Below, one piece after another: positions 39,391 through 47,996 of a DNA stretch of 64,000 nucleotides. The notes below the pieces were generated by a model. The model ran no database searches. It was not told the DNA's origin and saw only the letters and a program-made list of their open reading frames with translations. Position numbers and translations under genes: made by a program. Source of the stretch: Fredinandcohnia quinoae (GTDB taxonomy: Bacteria > Bacillota > Bacilli > Bacillales > Bacillaceae_L); contig NZ_JAKTTI010000016.1 of the NCBI RefSeq assembly GCF_022427965.1, positions 24,505-88,504 on the forward strand, written 5' to 3'. The stretch's first letter is position 1; each line of letters starts with the position of its first letter.

Positions 39391-39521
39391 GTTGAAGCCT
39401 CCCTAAAATGTTGTATGTATAATATATTTCGTCGCAAATCTTATGTATTCCTTCATTTCCTAAAAATTCATTCATACAATTGAATATCAACAAAATATAA
39501 TTTTATATATATTGTTTTAAT

Positions 39522-39551
39522 TTGAAATGATATTTCATATAAAAGTATTAA
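39522..39551 (+). promoter_or_regulatory. Promoter with palindromic operator before the first sugar ABC transporter
   Basis: TTGAAA (39522-39527), an 18-bp spacer and TATTAA (39546-39551). The perfect palindrome TGAAAT-GAT-ATTTCA (39523-39537) overlaps the -35. The same palindrome type overlaps the -35 of the murK operon, suggesting a common repressor, most likely MurR. Confidence 0.65.
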
Positions 39552-39589
39552 TCTACTTTCATTGTAAAAATATAAGGGGGTTATGAAGT

Positions 39590-40885
39590 ATGAAAAAATT
39601 TAGAAAAACATGGTTAGTCGTTCTTTTTGCATTCATTTTAGTATTAGCCTCAGCTTGTTCAAAGGATGAGGGGGCATCTGGAAAAACAGATGACAATGAT
39701 GGTGATGGCAAAGGGAAAGAAACTGTAACATTAACAATTGGAAGCTGGAGAACTGAAGATACTGCAGCGTATGCGAAGGTTATTGAGGCGTTCAATAAAG
39801 AAAATCCAGATATTAAAGTAGAATTTAAGCCTTCAAAGAATACAGAATACAATACGATTCTTAACACAGCATTACAAAGCGGAGAAGGTCCAGATATTTT
39901 CCACCTACGTCCATATGCACCTGGTATTGCACTAGCAGATGCTGGTTTTGTTGAACCGTTAGATGGATTAGAAGGACTAGATGCATTCCCAGAGGAATTT
40001 TTAGCAGCTTCCAAAGGATCTGACGGAAAGCAATATGGTGTACCACTTAACTTAAGTACGACCCAAATGTTTTATAATAAAAAGATTTTTAAAGAATTAG
40101 GATTAGATATTCCAAAGACTTGGGATGAGTTTATCTCGTTAAATGAAAAAATTAAAGAAGAAGGTATTACTCCGATTGCGTTAGGTTCAAAAGAAGGTTG
40201 GTTATTATCAGCGGCTCACGGTATGTTTGGACCAGCACATTATGGTGGCAATGAATTTGTAGATAAAATTACTGCAGGTGAAACTGATTTTACAAGTACT
40301 GAATTTATTAATTCAATTAAAGCAATGGATGAACTAAAAACATACTTCCCTGACAATTATGAAGGACTTGGTATGGAGGATATTCGGACATTATTTTTTA
40401 CTGAGAAAGCTGCCATGTTCCCTATGGGAAGCTGGGAAATTGAAGTTGTGCGTAGCATGAACCCTGATCTAGATTTTGGATTCTTCCCAATGCCTTCTGC
40501 AGTTGGAAAAGATCCGACAATTACAGCCTGGGTTGATGGATCATTTGCAATTAACGCAAATTCTAAGCATAAAGATGAAGCAAAGAAATTTCTGCAATTT
40601 TTAACAACAAAAGAATTTGGGGAGTTATTTACAAAGGAATTTAAAATGATAAGTGCCATTCCAGGAGTACAATCCGAGGATGAACTAGTAAATGGGTTAA
40701 GTGAAGCTGCAAATACAATCTCAACCCCTTATATGTTTGTTGTTCATTTTGCTAGTGGTAATCCAACTTCAAAAGCAACATTAGAACTTGAGCTTCAGGG
40801 GATGTATCTTGGTGAGCAAACACCTGAGGATGTAGCTAAAAAGGTTCAAGAAAGTGCAGAAACATGGTTCGAACCGTTTCAATAA
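39590..40885 (+). CDS. Sugar ABC transporter solute-binding lipoprotein
   Basis: 431 aa. Lipoprotein signal with lipobox LASAC (Cys23), Asp/Gly-rich linker, then a family 1 (MalE/MsmE-like) binding protein: DIFHLRPYAPG, TWDEFISLNEKI, AMFPMGSWEIE, AKKFLQFLTTKEF. It binds an unidentified sugar outside the cell and delivers it to the two permeases encoded next. AGGGGG Shine-Dalgarno. No ATPase gene is present; Bacillus uses the shared MsmX for such systems. Context suggests an amino sugar or muropeptide ligand. Confidence 0.9.
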   Translation: MKKFRKTWLVVLFAFILVLASACSKDEGASGKTDDNDGDGKGKETVTLTIGSWRTEDTAAYAKVIEAFNKENPDIKVEFKPSKNTEYNTILNTALQSGEGPDIFHLRPYAPGIALADAGFVEPLDGLEGLDAFPEEFLAASKGSDGKQYGVPLNLSTTQMFYNKKIFKELGLDIPKTWDEFISLNEKIKEEGITPIALGSKEGWLLSAAHGMFGPAHYGGNEFVDKITAGETDFTSTEFINSIKAMDELKTYFPDNYEGLGMEDIRTLFFTEKAAMFPMGSWEIEVVRSMNPDLDFGFFPMPSAVGKDPTITAWVDGSFAINANSKHKDEAKKFLQFLTTKEFGELFTKEFKMISAIPGVQSEDELVNGLSEAANTISTPYMFVVHFASGNPTSKATLELELQGMYLGEQTPEDVAKKVQESAETWFEPFQ

Positions 40886-40960
40886 GAAAAGCGTAAGCGC
40901 CTTGTGAGACTCAAACAAGCACAGGTGCTGGATATAAGAACTGGTAAGGTGGCGGTGAAT

Positions 40961-41911
40961 ATGCGAACAGAAATAAGTACTAATGTAAGTAAGCAGACTA
41001 AACATAGGAAGCGGAAGGGATGGAAAGTCCATCTTTTCCCTATTCCCGCCCTAGTTATCTACGGCTTATTTATAGTATATCCCCTACTTGCAGCTCTTTC
41101 TTATAGTTTCTTTGATTGGAACGGGATTAAGAAGGGTGTTTTTATTGGTCTAGCAAACTATAAGGACCTTTTTACTCTTCAACCATTTAGCGGGATGTTT
41201 TGGAATGCGTTCGAGCATAATATTTTATATTTTATCGTGCAGATGATTGTTCAGAATGGAATAGCATTCTTACTTGCGTTCATTATTTATAAAAAAATTC
41301 GAGGTGCAGAGTTCTTCAAAATTGCATATTTCCTCCCGAGATTATTGTCAGTCATTATTGTGGGGTTTTTATGGAAGTTAATTATGAATCCTAACTTTGG
41401 TGCACTGAATGTTATTTTAGGAAAGTTTGGATTTGATTCACTTCAAAAGGCATGGTTGGGTGATCCGAAGACAGCTCTTATTTCTATTATTTTAGTAAAC
41501 TGTTGGTTTGGAATTGGGTTTGCAGTATTGATCTTTTTAGCAGGTTTACAATCGATTCCGAAAGAATTGATAGAAGCTGCTACATTAGATGGTGCAAAGG
41601 GATTTAAGATGTTAAAAAGAATAATACTGCCACTTATGATGCCCTCGATCATGATTTTGACAGTGTTAACATTCATTCAATCTTTCGAAGCATTTGAACT
41701 TGTATATGCAATGCAAGGTTCTCAAGGTGAACCATATCGTTCAACTGATACGTTAGCTGTATATTTTTACCGTCTAGCATTTGGTGGATCTACAGGCGAT
41801 TCTACAGCAATTGGACTCGGATCAGCTCTAGCTGTTGTATTATTTGTCTTTATATGTACATTTACAGCGATCTTGTTAAAGATTATGCAGAAAAAACAAG
41901 TAGATATGTAG
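40961..41911 (+). CDS. Sugar ABC transporter permease (MalF/UgpA-like)
   Basis: About 316 aa, basic N-terminus and six membrane helices. The EAA loop is EAATLDGAKGFKMLKRIILPLMMP, which contacts the ATPase. ATG 40961 is preferred (GGTGGCGG upstream, matches where homologues begin); the frame extends to 40904, but that part overlaps a probable repeat fragment. Operon with the binding protein and the next permease. Confidence 0.9.
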   Translation: MRTEISTNVSKQTKHRKRKGWKVHLFPIPALVIYGLFIVYPLLAALSYSFFDWNGIKKGVFIGLANYKDLFTLQPFSGMFWNAFEHNILYFIVQMIVQNGIAFLLAFIIYKKIRGAEFFKIAYFLPRLLSVIIVGFLWKLIMNPNFGALNVILGKFGFDSLQKAWLGDPKTALISIILVNCWFGIGFAVLIFLAGLQSIPKELIEAATLDGAKGFKMLKRIILPLMMPSIMILTVLTFIQSFEAFELVYAMQGSQGEPYRSTDTLAVYFYRLAFGGSTGDSTAIGLGSALAVVLFVFICTFTAILLKIMQKKQVDM

Positions 41912-41923
41912 GGGGGATATAAG

Positions 41924-42748
41924 GTGAAACAAACGATATGGACTAGACCCATTTATTATATGATTGCCTTTTTGTTTGCCTCTATAAGTCTATATCCAAT
42001 CATACTAATGATTCTTTCATCCTTCAAACCAAGTGCGGAAATATTTATGAATCCACTATCATGGCCTAAAAGCTTTAGTTTAGAGCCTTATCAAAAGCTT
42101 TTAGATCAAATTCCATTTATGACTTATTTTTATAATAGTGTTTTTGTGAGTGTGACTTCTGTTTTACTCATTTTAATCACAACTTCATTAGCAGCATTTT
42201 ATATTGCAAGGTATACATTTTGGTGGAATAATCTATTATTTTTCTTCTTTTTAATGGGGATGATGATCCCAATCAAATTGGGAATTGTACCACTGTTTCT
42301 TTTAATGAAGGATTTAGGTTTAACAAACTCTTTGTGGTCACTCATCATGATGTATACCGCACAGGGAATTCCACTTTCTATTTTAATCTTAACTGGATTT
42401 TTCAGAACAATGCCTACAGAGCTTGAGGAAGCAGCACGGATTGATGGTGCGACAGATTTACGGATTTTATGGAATGTCGTCCTACCGCTGATGAGACCGG
42501 CATTAGGTACAGTAATGATTATTAATTTTATTCAGGCATGGAATGACTTCTTTTTCCCATTAATCTTCATTACAGATGAGATGAAAAAGACAATCCCGGT
42601 CGGTATGTTGTCGTTATTTGGAGAGTATTCCGCGGACTGGGGAGCATTGTTCGCTGGATTGACCTTGTCCTCTCTCCCGATGATTATTTTATTTTTTGTT
42701 GCGTCAAAGCAATTTATGGATGGACTGACAGCAGGAGCGGTTAAATAA
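41924..42748 (+). CDS. Sugar ABC transporter permease (MalG-like)
   Basis: 274 aa, six membrane helices, EAA loop EAARIDGATDLRILWNVVLPLMRP. GTG start 12 bp after the previous stop with an AGGGGGG Shine-Dalgarno. Third gene of the transporter; it forms the heterodimeric channel with the MalF-like permease. Confidence 0.92.
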   Translation: MKQTIWTRPIYYMIAFLFASISLYPIILMILSSFKPSAEIFMNPLSWPKSFSLEPYQKLLDQIPFMTYFYNSVFVSVTSVLLILITTSLAAFYIARYTFWWNNLLFFFFLMGMMIPIKLGIVPLFLLMKDLGLTNSLWSLIMMYTAQGIPLSILILTGFFRTMPTELEEAARIDGATDLRILWNVVLPLMRPALGTVMIINFIQAWNDFFFPLIFITDEMKKTIPVGMLSLFGEYSADWGALFAGLTLSSLPMIILFFVASKQFMDGLTAGAVK

Positions 42749-42821
42749 GTGGTATTATTTTTTCTTCAAATAGTTCGTTAGCACTAAAAAATGAGATGAC
42801 AAAATTTAAAATCCATAAGAT

Positions 42822-42961
42822 TGAAATGAAATTTTACCTATATTTCTAAAAAATTAAAATATTATGTTGACCTCTTATAAATCTAGTACATATACTTATA
42901 GTAGATTACTAGTTAAAAAGGAGTTTGAGGTCAACTCCAATCAAAAAAGAAAGCGGTATCA
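42822..42961 (+). promoter_or_regulatory. Control region of the SpoIID-like gene
   Basis: TGAAAT-GAA-ATTTTA (42822-42836) is a one-mismatch copy of the palindrome seen at 39523 and 44844. A promoter follows: TTGACC (42867-42872), 18 bp, TATACT (42891-42896). AGAAAGCGGTATCA (42948-42961) matches 13 of 14 positions of the CcpA cre consensus and lies downstream of the promoter, where it would act as a roadblock. It suggests catabolite repression plus pathway-specific control. Confidence 0.6.
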
Positions 42962-42990
42962 TATTAAAAATCATTAAGGAGGTTTTTGAA

Positions 42991-44790
42991 GTGTTTATGA
43001 AAAAGGGGAAAAGAATCGTTTGTCTTCTAGCTATCATTGGATTAGTATTCAGCATTTTTCCACAAGCATTTTTTGGACAAGCAAATGCTTCTGCAGAAAG
43101 GTCATGGGACTTATATTCAGAAAAAATTATGGCGAAGGATACAGGTAACTTAACACTTGAGTTAGAGCTCCATGGGGAGTTTAAACTTGCTAAAAATGTT
43201 CAAATTACACAAGAAGTTAATGGTAAAAAATACAAAAAGACACTTAATGATGTAAGAGTAGGTGCGGAAAATATTTCTGTAAGAGTTAATCATAAAAATG
43301 AAATCACAAAAATTAACATTAATGGACCTACACCTGTAGATACGATGAGAGTAGGTATCATGACAACTAACTTTGCTTCTACGGATCACAGTGAAATCAA
43401 ATTAAGCTCTCCAACCGGACTTGAAGTAATTGATAAGGTAGCAAATCAATCATTTACAATTGCCGCAGAAGAAGTCATTACATTCACAGCTAATTCTCAT
43501 GCTGTAACTGTTAAGAAGGAAGATGACACAGAGCTAATGACAACTGCAAATCGACTATATGTTAAGACAGAAGAAGCGGGCAAAATTTCAGTTGATAGTA
43601 TTACGAGAGGAAGTGTTTGGACACCTGTTGATCCATCGTACAGAGGGACATTCGAGATCACTTCCATCTCAGGAGGAGACAAATTAAACCTTATTAACGA
43701 AGTGGATTTAGAGGATTATTTATTACAAGTTGTCCCAAGTGAAATGCCTGCGTCATTTGGTCTGAATGCATTAAAAGCACAGGCTGTTGCGGCTAGAACA
43801 TATGCACTTGGTGATTACTTAAGTGATCGCTTCGCGAAAGAGGGCTATTTTGTCCTAGATAGTGTAATGAGTCAGGTTTACAACAATACTCCTGAAAATG
43901 CAATTACATCACAAGCTGTAAAAGAAACGAAGGGAGTTATCATGTTAAGCAATGATGGTAGTTTAGTAGATGCTAGATATTACTCAACATCGGGTGGTTA
44001 TGGCGCATCTAAACATCAAGTTTGGGCAGATGGTGATGGTTCTTTTCCTGGAGAAGCTGTACCCTATTTAATTGCCCAAAGTCACACGTTTGACCCAAAT
44101 GATTCTAGCAAAATGCTAGAAATTAATACTCAAGATGAGCAAGAGGTTTTAAGCTTTTATAAAACACTGTCTTATACAGGTTATGATGGTATGTCACCAT
44201 ACTTCAGATGGAAGATAGGTCTTTCAAAGGAAGAATTAGCAAATACAATTAATAAAAATTTAAGTATCAGACAGGCTGCAGACCCGAACTTTGTGTTAAC
44301 AAAAAATGAAGCTGGTGAGTTTGTGAGTCTACCAATCCCTGCTGAAGGAATTGGTGAATTTAACAATATGTATGTAGCTAAACGCGGCGATGGCGGAAAT
44401 ATTATGGAGCTTGTTATTGAAGGCTCAACAGGCACATACAAAATTATTAAAGAATATAATATTAGGTTTACAATAAGACCAATGTCTTCTGATACTCTAG
44501 GAGCGCCAGTACTCATTCACCGTGCGACTGCAGGAAGCGAGGATTACACTGCAGCACCTTTAACGAATTATTCAATATTACCTTCTGCATTCTTTAGCTT
44601 TGAATTTGACGAAGAAAATGGAGTTACATTCTTCGGTGGAGGGAATGGTCACGGTGTAGGAATGAGCCAATATGGTGCAGCACACCTTGGATTGAATGAG
44701 GGCTGGGCATACGATCATATTTTAAATGCGTATTACCCAAATATGTCACTAACAGACGCGTCTGTATTAAGTGGAAGCTTTAAAAAGTAA
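42991..44790 (+). CDS. Secreted SpoIID/LytB-domain protein
   Basis: About 599 aa, signal peptide (about 5-35, ending ANASA). The N-terminal ~200 residues are beta-rich and unassigned. The SpoIID domain (about 225-590) has LEDYLLQVVPSEMPASFGLNALKAQAVAARTYAL, including the Glu that is catalytic in SpoIID, and ends GHGVGMSQYGAAHLG. SpoIID is a lytic transglycosylase acting on glycan strands stripped of stem peptides and yields anhydro-MurNAc ends; AmiE-like and anmK genes nearby fit that chemistry. GTG 42991 lies 8 nt after AAGGAGG and is preferred over 42925. Confidence 0.85.
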   Translation: MFMKKGKRIVCLLAIIGLVFSIFPQAFFGQANASAERSWDLYSEKIMAKDTGNLTLELELHGEFKLAKNVQITQEVNGKKYKKTLNDVRVGAENISVRVNHKNEITKININGPTPVDTMRVGIMTTNFASTDHSEIKLSSPTGLEVIDKVANQSFTIAAEEVITFTANSHAVTVKKEDDTELMTTANRLYVKTEEAGKISVDSITRGSVWTPVDPSYRGTFEITSISGGDKLNLINEVDLEDYLLQVVPSEMPASFGLNALKAQAVAARTYALGDYLSDRFAKEGYFVLDSVMSQVYNNTPENAITSQAVKETKGVIMLSNDGSLVDARYYSTSGGYGASKHQVWADGDGSFPGEAVPYLIAQSHTFDPNDSSKMLEINTQDEQEVLSFYKTLSYTGYDGMSPYFRWKIGLSKEELANTINKNLSIRQAADPNFVLTKNEAGEFVSLPIPAEGIGEFNNMYVAKRGDGGNIMELVIEGSTGTYKIIKEYNIRFTIRPMSSDTLGAPVLIHRATAGSEDYTAAPLTNYSILPSAFFSFEFDEENGVTFFGGGNGHGVGMSQYGAAHLGLNEGWAYDHILNAYYPNMSLTDASVLSGSFKK

Positions 44791-44799
44791 CGATGAAGA

Positions 44800-44835
44800 C
44801 AGACCACTGTTCGAGGGGACAGTGGTTTGTTTTAA
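44800..44835 (+). terminator. Terminator after SpoIID-like gene
   Basis: AGACCACTGT pairs with ACAGTGGTTT around an 8-nt loop, followed by a T-rich tract. Confidence 0.8.
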
Positions 44836-44843
44836 TTTCGTAT

Positions 44844-44903
44844 TGAAATTTAATTTCATATTATAATAAAATTAATTGAAATTTAATTTCTAAGCGATAT
44901 AAT
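44844..44903 (+). promoter_or_regulatory. murK-operon promoter with two palindromic operators
   Basis: TGAAAT-TTA-ATTTCA (44844-44858, perfect) and TGAAAT-TTA-ATTTCT (44877-44891, one mismatch) are 33 bp apart, about three helical turns. The second overlaps the -35 TTGAAA (44876-44881); -10 TATAAT is at 44898-44903 with a 16-bp spacer. Arrangement suits a SIS-domain repressor such as MurR binding as a multimer. Confidence 0.7.
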
Positions 44904-44946
44904 AAAGATGTAAAATTATTTATTAATTTTGGGGGCTATACATGTC

Positions 44947-45909
44947 ATGTATGTACTAGGGATTGATGGTGGTGGTACGAAAACAAAGGGTGTCATTGCA
45001 GATCACCTTGGAAATGTGTATGCGAGTAAAACGGTTGGCGCAACGAACCAGAACGGAGTGGACATTCATACCGTTGAAAGTGAGTTGTCAAATCTATTTA
45101 CTTCATTAAAAAGCCAGAACCGTGAAGTGTTTTCCAAGTTACACACAATTTTTGCAGGAATGTCAGGGGTAGATCGTCCAGAAGCGAAAGAAGCAATGAA
45201 GGAAATCCTGTTAAATTTAGCACCAAGTCATGTAAATATAATGATCGACAATGACGGAATAAATGCACTATATTCAGGCACACTAGGTGCCCCAGGAATC
45301 GTACAAATTGCAGGAACTGGCTCCATCACGTTTGGTATGAATCGTAATGGTGAAAGAAAACGCATAGGTGGCTGGGGTTATCTTATTGATGATGAAGGAA
45401 GTGGCTATGATATTGGCAGGAGTGCTTTACATGCAGTCTTTAAAGCATTTGACGGACGTGGACCGAAAACAGTCTTAACTGAGATGATTCATCAGCACTT
45501 TAATGTAAGTGTGACGCCTGGACTTATTCAGTATATTTATGAGCCTGGTAAGTCTAGGTCAGTCATTGCTCCACTTAGCAAATATGTTTCGGAAGCAGTA
45601 GATAAAAATGACGAAGTAGCTAAGGAAATCATCAGTAATGCAAGTGGCAAATTAGCAAATTCAATTGGAAGCTTATGTGGCCAGTTGTTTAAAAATGATA
45701 AGAATGAGCAGCCAATTCCTGTTGTGCTAGTTGGAGGGGTTTTTAATCGAGATGATTTATTTTTAAGGAAAATCCATGAGAATGTAAAGATGAATGTGAG
45801 ATTGATTAAGCCAGAATTAGAGCCTGTAGATGGTGCAGTTATTGCAGCACTCAAGCATGCTAATAAGGAAATAGACCTTATATTCTTAGAAAATATGAAA
45901 AGGGTATGA
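44947..45909 (+). CDS. murK: BadF/BcrA-type amino-sugar kinase (MurK-like)
   Basis: About 320 aa of the ASKHA BadF/BadG/BcrA/BcrD family. Phosphate-1 motif GIDGGGTKTKG, adenosine/phosphate-2 region QIAGTGSITFG, GGWGYLIDDEGSGYDIGRSAL and late VVLVGGVFNRDD. This family includes MurK and human-type GlcNAc kinases, which phosphorylate MurNAc and GlcNAc at O-6. MurNAc 6-phosphate would feed MurQ, encoded two genes on. ATG 44947 follows a GGGGGC Shine-Dalgarno; the frame could begin at 44929. Symbol by function, not proven orthology. Confidence 0.8.
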   Translation: MYVLGIDGGGTKTKGVIADHLGNVYASKTVGATNQNGVDIHTVESELSNLFTSLKSQNREVFSKLHTIFAGMSGVDRPEAKEAMKEILLNLAPSHVNIMIDNDGINALYSGTLGAPGIVQIAGTGSITFGMNRNGERKRIGGWGYLIDDEGSGYDIGRSALHAVFKAFDGRGPKTVLTEMIHQHFNVSVTPGLIQYIYEPGKSRSVIAPLSKYVSEAVDKNDEVAKEIISNASGKLANSIGSLCGQLFKNDKNEQPIPVVLVGGVFNRDDLFLRKIHENVKMNVRLIKPELEPVDGAVIAALKHANKEIDLIFLENMKRV

Positions 45910-46060
45910 AATAATAGTACAATAATATTAAAATATATCTGATTTTTTATTTTACTTTTATTGTTGGTTTGGTATAATGGTCTCAAATAGAGACTTGAAA
46001 ATAGTAGACAGTATCGTCAAAAATGGGAGCGAATGTTTTAAAGGATTGGGGGAACCTTAG

Positions 46061-47011
46061 ATGAAATATATACCTTTGGATGCACGGAGATTACCAGAGT
46101 TAGTCACTCTATGGAACTCTGCAATTGGTACTGATTTTCCAATGAGAGAGGATCTTTTTAAACAGAACAGCTTCGATGATGAAAATTTATATACAGAAGG
46201 TTCATTCATTGCAATTGAAGACGATCAGGTTATCGGTTTTATCATTTCAAAAAGATGGCAAGAAAATATTGAGATTCAAATGAATAGTGAAATTGGCTGG
46301 ATTCAGGCATTGATTGTTGATTCAAGCAATCGGGGAAAAGGTGTTGGAAGCGCTTTACTTAATAAAGCAGAGATAGCACTTCAAAATAGTGGTTGTAAAA
46401 GGATACTTTTAGGCCGTGATCCATGGCATTACTTTCCAGGAATCCCTTTTGAATATGAGTTAGTAAGGAATTGGTTTGAACATAGAGGTTATCTAGCTGC
46501 TAATATTGAATCTGACCTGGTGAAACATTATGAAGATGATGAAATAGATGATATACCTGACTTGGAAAATGTACAATTCACTCTTTTAAAAGAGGATGAA
46601 AAAGGCCAATTACTGGAATTTCTCCACCGTTGTTTTCCAGGTAGGTGGGAATATGAAGCCTATCATTATTTTAAAAAAGGTGGGACAGGTCGAGAGTTTG
46701 TGGTCCTTAAAAAGGGAGATAAAATAATCGGGTTTTGCAGAATTAATGATGCAGCTTCACCGTATATTGCACAAAATGTATATTGGTCCTCCCTGTTTCA
46801 AGATGAATTAGGAGGAGTGGGTCCGTTAGGGATTGATTCAGGTGAGCGAAAACAAGGATATGGATTAGCAATTGTTAAGGCAGGTATCGCTTTTTTAAGA
46901 AAACGAATGATTCATCATATTGTAATTGACTGGACAGGGTTAACAGACTTTTATGGCCGATTAGGTTTTAACGTTTGGAAAGAGTATCAGCAATATTACA
47001 AAGAATTGTAG
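46061..47011 (+). CDS. Tandem-domain GNAT acetyltransferase, first paralogue
   Basis: 316 aa with two GNAT domains. The N-terminal one (about 1-155) has the acetyl-CoA loop SSNRGKGVGSALLNKAE; the C-terminal one (about 165-316) has SGERKQGYGLAIVKAG. A paralogue of the same length and design lies at 57229, near the other end of the island. Substrate unknown; the context points to amino sugars or stem-peptide amines. GGGGGAA Shine-Dalgarno, probable own promoter upstream (TATAATGG near 45974). Confidence 0.8.
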   Translation: MKYIPLDARRLPELVTLWNSAIGTDFPMREDLFKQNSFDDENLYTEGSFIAIEDDQVIGFIISKRWQENIEIQMNSEIGWIQALIVDSSNRGKGVGSALLNKAEIALQNSGCKRILLGRDPWHYFPGIPFEYELVRNWFEHRGYLAANIESDLVKHYEDDEIDDIPDLENVQFTLLKEDEKGQLLEFLHRCFPGRWEYEAYHYFKKGGTGREFVVLKKGDKIIGFCRINDAASPYIAQNVYWSSLFQDELGGVGPLGIDSGERKQGYGLAIVKAGIAFLRKRMIHHIVIDWTGLTDFYGRLGFNVWKEYQQYYKEL

Positions 47012-47065
47012 TCCTTTCTAACAAAACAAAAAATAGCGAATTTAAATACGTAGGAGTGGAAAGGC

Positions 47066-47989
47066 GTGTCGAAATTGAAAGTCAACATAACAACTTTAAC
47101 AACAGAGCAGAGAAATAATAGGTCGGGTAATATCGACCAATTGTCAACGCTTGAAATTATAAAACTTATGAATGATGAGGATAGTACGGTTGCTTCTGTC
47201 GTTCAAATGGTATTACCACAAATTGAATTGGCGGTTGAGGCTATCTATCATTCTCTTAAGAATAATGGCCGATTATTTTATATCGGAGCTGGAACGAGCG
47301 GGAGGCTTGGAGTCTTAGATGCTGCAGAATGCCCACCAACATTTTGTACACCGCCGGATATGGTTCAAGCGATTATCGCTGGTGGGGAGACAGCGATGTT
47401 CACGGCCGTTGAAGGTGCAGAAGATAGCAAGGAACAAGGAGCGATTGACCTAAAAGCTAGAGGATTCACTAAATCAGATGTTCTCGTCGGTATCGCAGCA
47501 AGTGGAAGGACTCCTTATGTAATCGGGGCTTTACAATATGCACAAAAATTAGGGTCATCAACCATTTCTCTAGCCTGTAATGAAAACGCTGAAATTAGTC
47601 AGTACGCAGATCATAAAATTGAGGTTGTTGTAGGTCCCGAAATTCTTTCAGGCTCAACACGACTAAAATCAGCAACAGCACAGAAGATGATTCTCAATAT
47701 GCTTTCAACGACAACGATGATTAAGCTTGGAAAGGTATATGACAACTTAATGGTTGACCTTCATGCAAGTAATTTGAAGCTAGTTGAAAGGTCAAGACGA
47801 ATTGTGATGGAAATAACAGGAGTTACGTATGAAGAAGCGCAAAAGATTTTAGATGAAACCAATCAAAAGGTTAAGCCTGCAATTGTCATGCTAATGGCTG
47901 GAGTATCGGCTGAAAAGGCGAATGAGGTAATTGAGCAAGCAAATGGATTTACTAGAAAGGCAATCGAGCTAGCAAAAGAAGGGAAGTAA
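47066..47989 (+). CDS. murQ: N-acetylmuramic acid 6-phosphate etherase
   Basis: 307 aa, SIS-domain lyase. FYIGAGTSGRLGVLDAAECPPTF, with the catalytic Glu, and VEGAEDSKEQG, with the second conserved Glu, are intact. It removes the D-lactyl group of MurNAc 6-phosphate, giving GlcNAc 6-phosphate. GTG start with AGGAGTGGAAAGG upstream. The next gene begins 8 bp after its stop. In B. subtilis murQ sits with murR, murP, amiE, nagZ and namZ; the PTS gene murP is absent here. Confidence 0.96.
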   Translation: MSKLKVNITTLTTEQRNNRSGNIDQLSTLEIIKLMNDEDSTVASVVQMVLPQIELAVEAIYHSLKNNGRLFYIGAGTSGRLGVLDAAECPPTFCTPPDMVQAIIAGGETAMFTAVEGAEDSKEQGAIDLKARGFTKSDVLVGIAASGRTPYVIGALQYAQKLGSSTISLACNENAEISQYADHKIEVVVGPEILSGSTRLKSATAQKMILNMLSTTTMIKLGKVYDNLMVDLHASNLKLVERSRRIVMEITGVTYEEAQKILDETNQKVKPAIVMLMAGVSAEKANEVIEQANGFTRKAIELAKEGK

Positions 47990-47996
47990 GGTTTGT

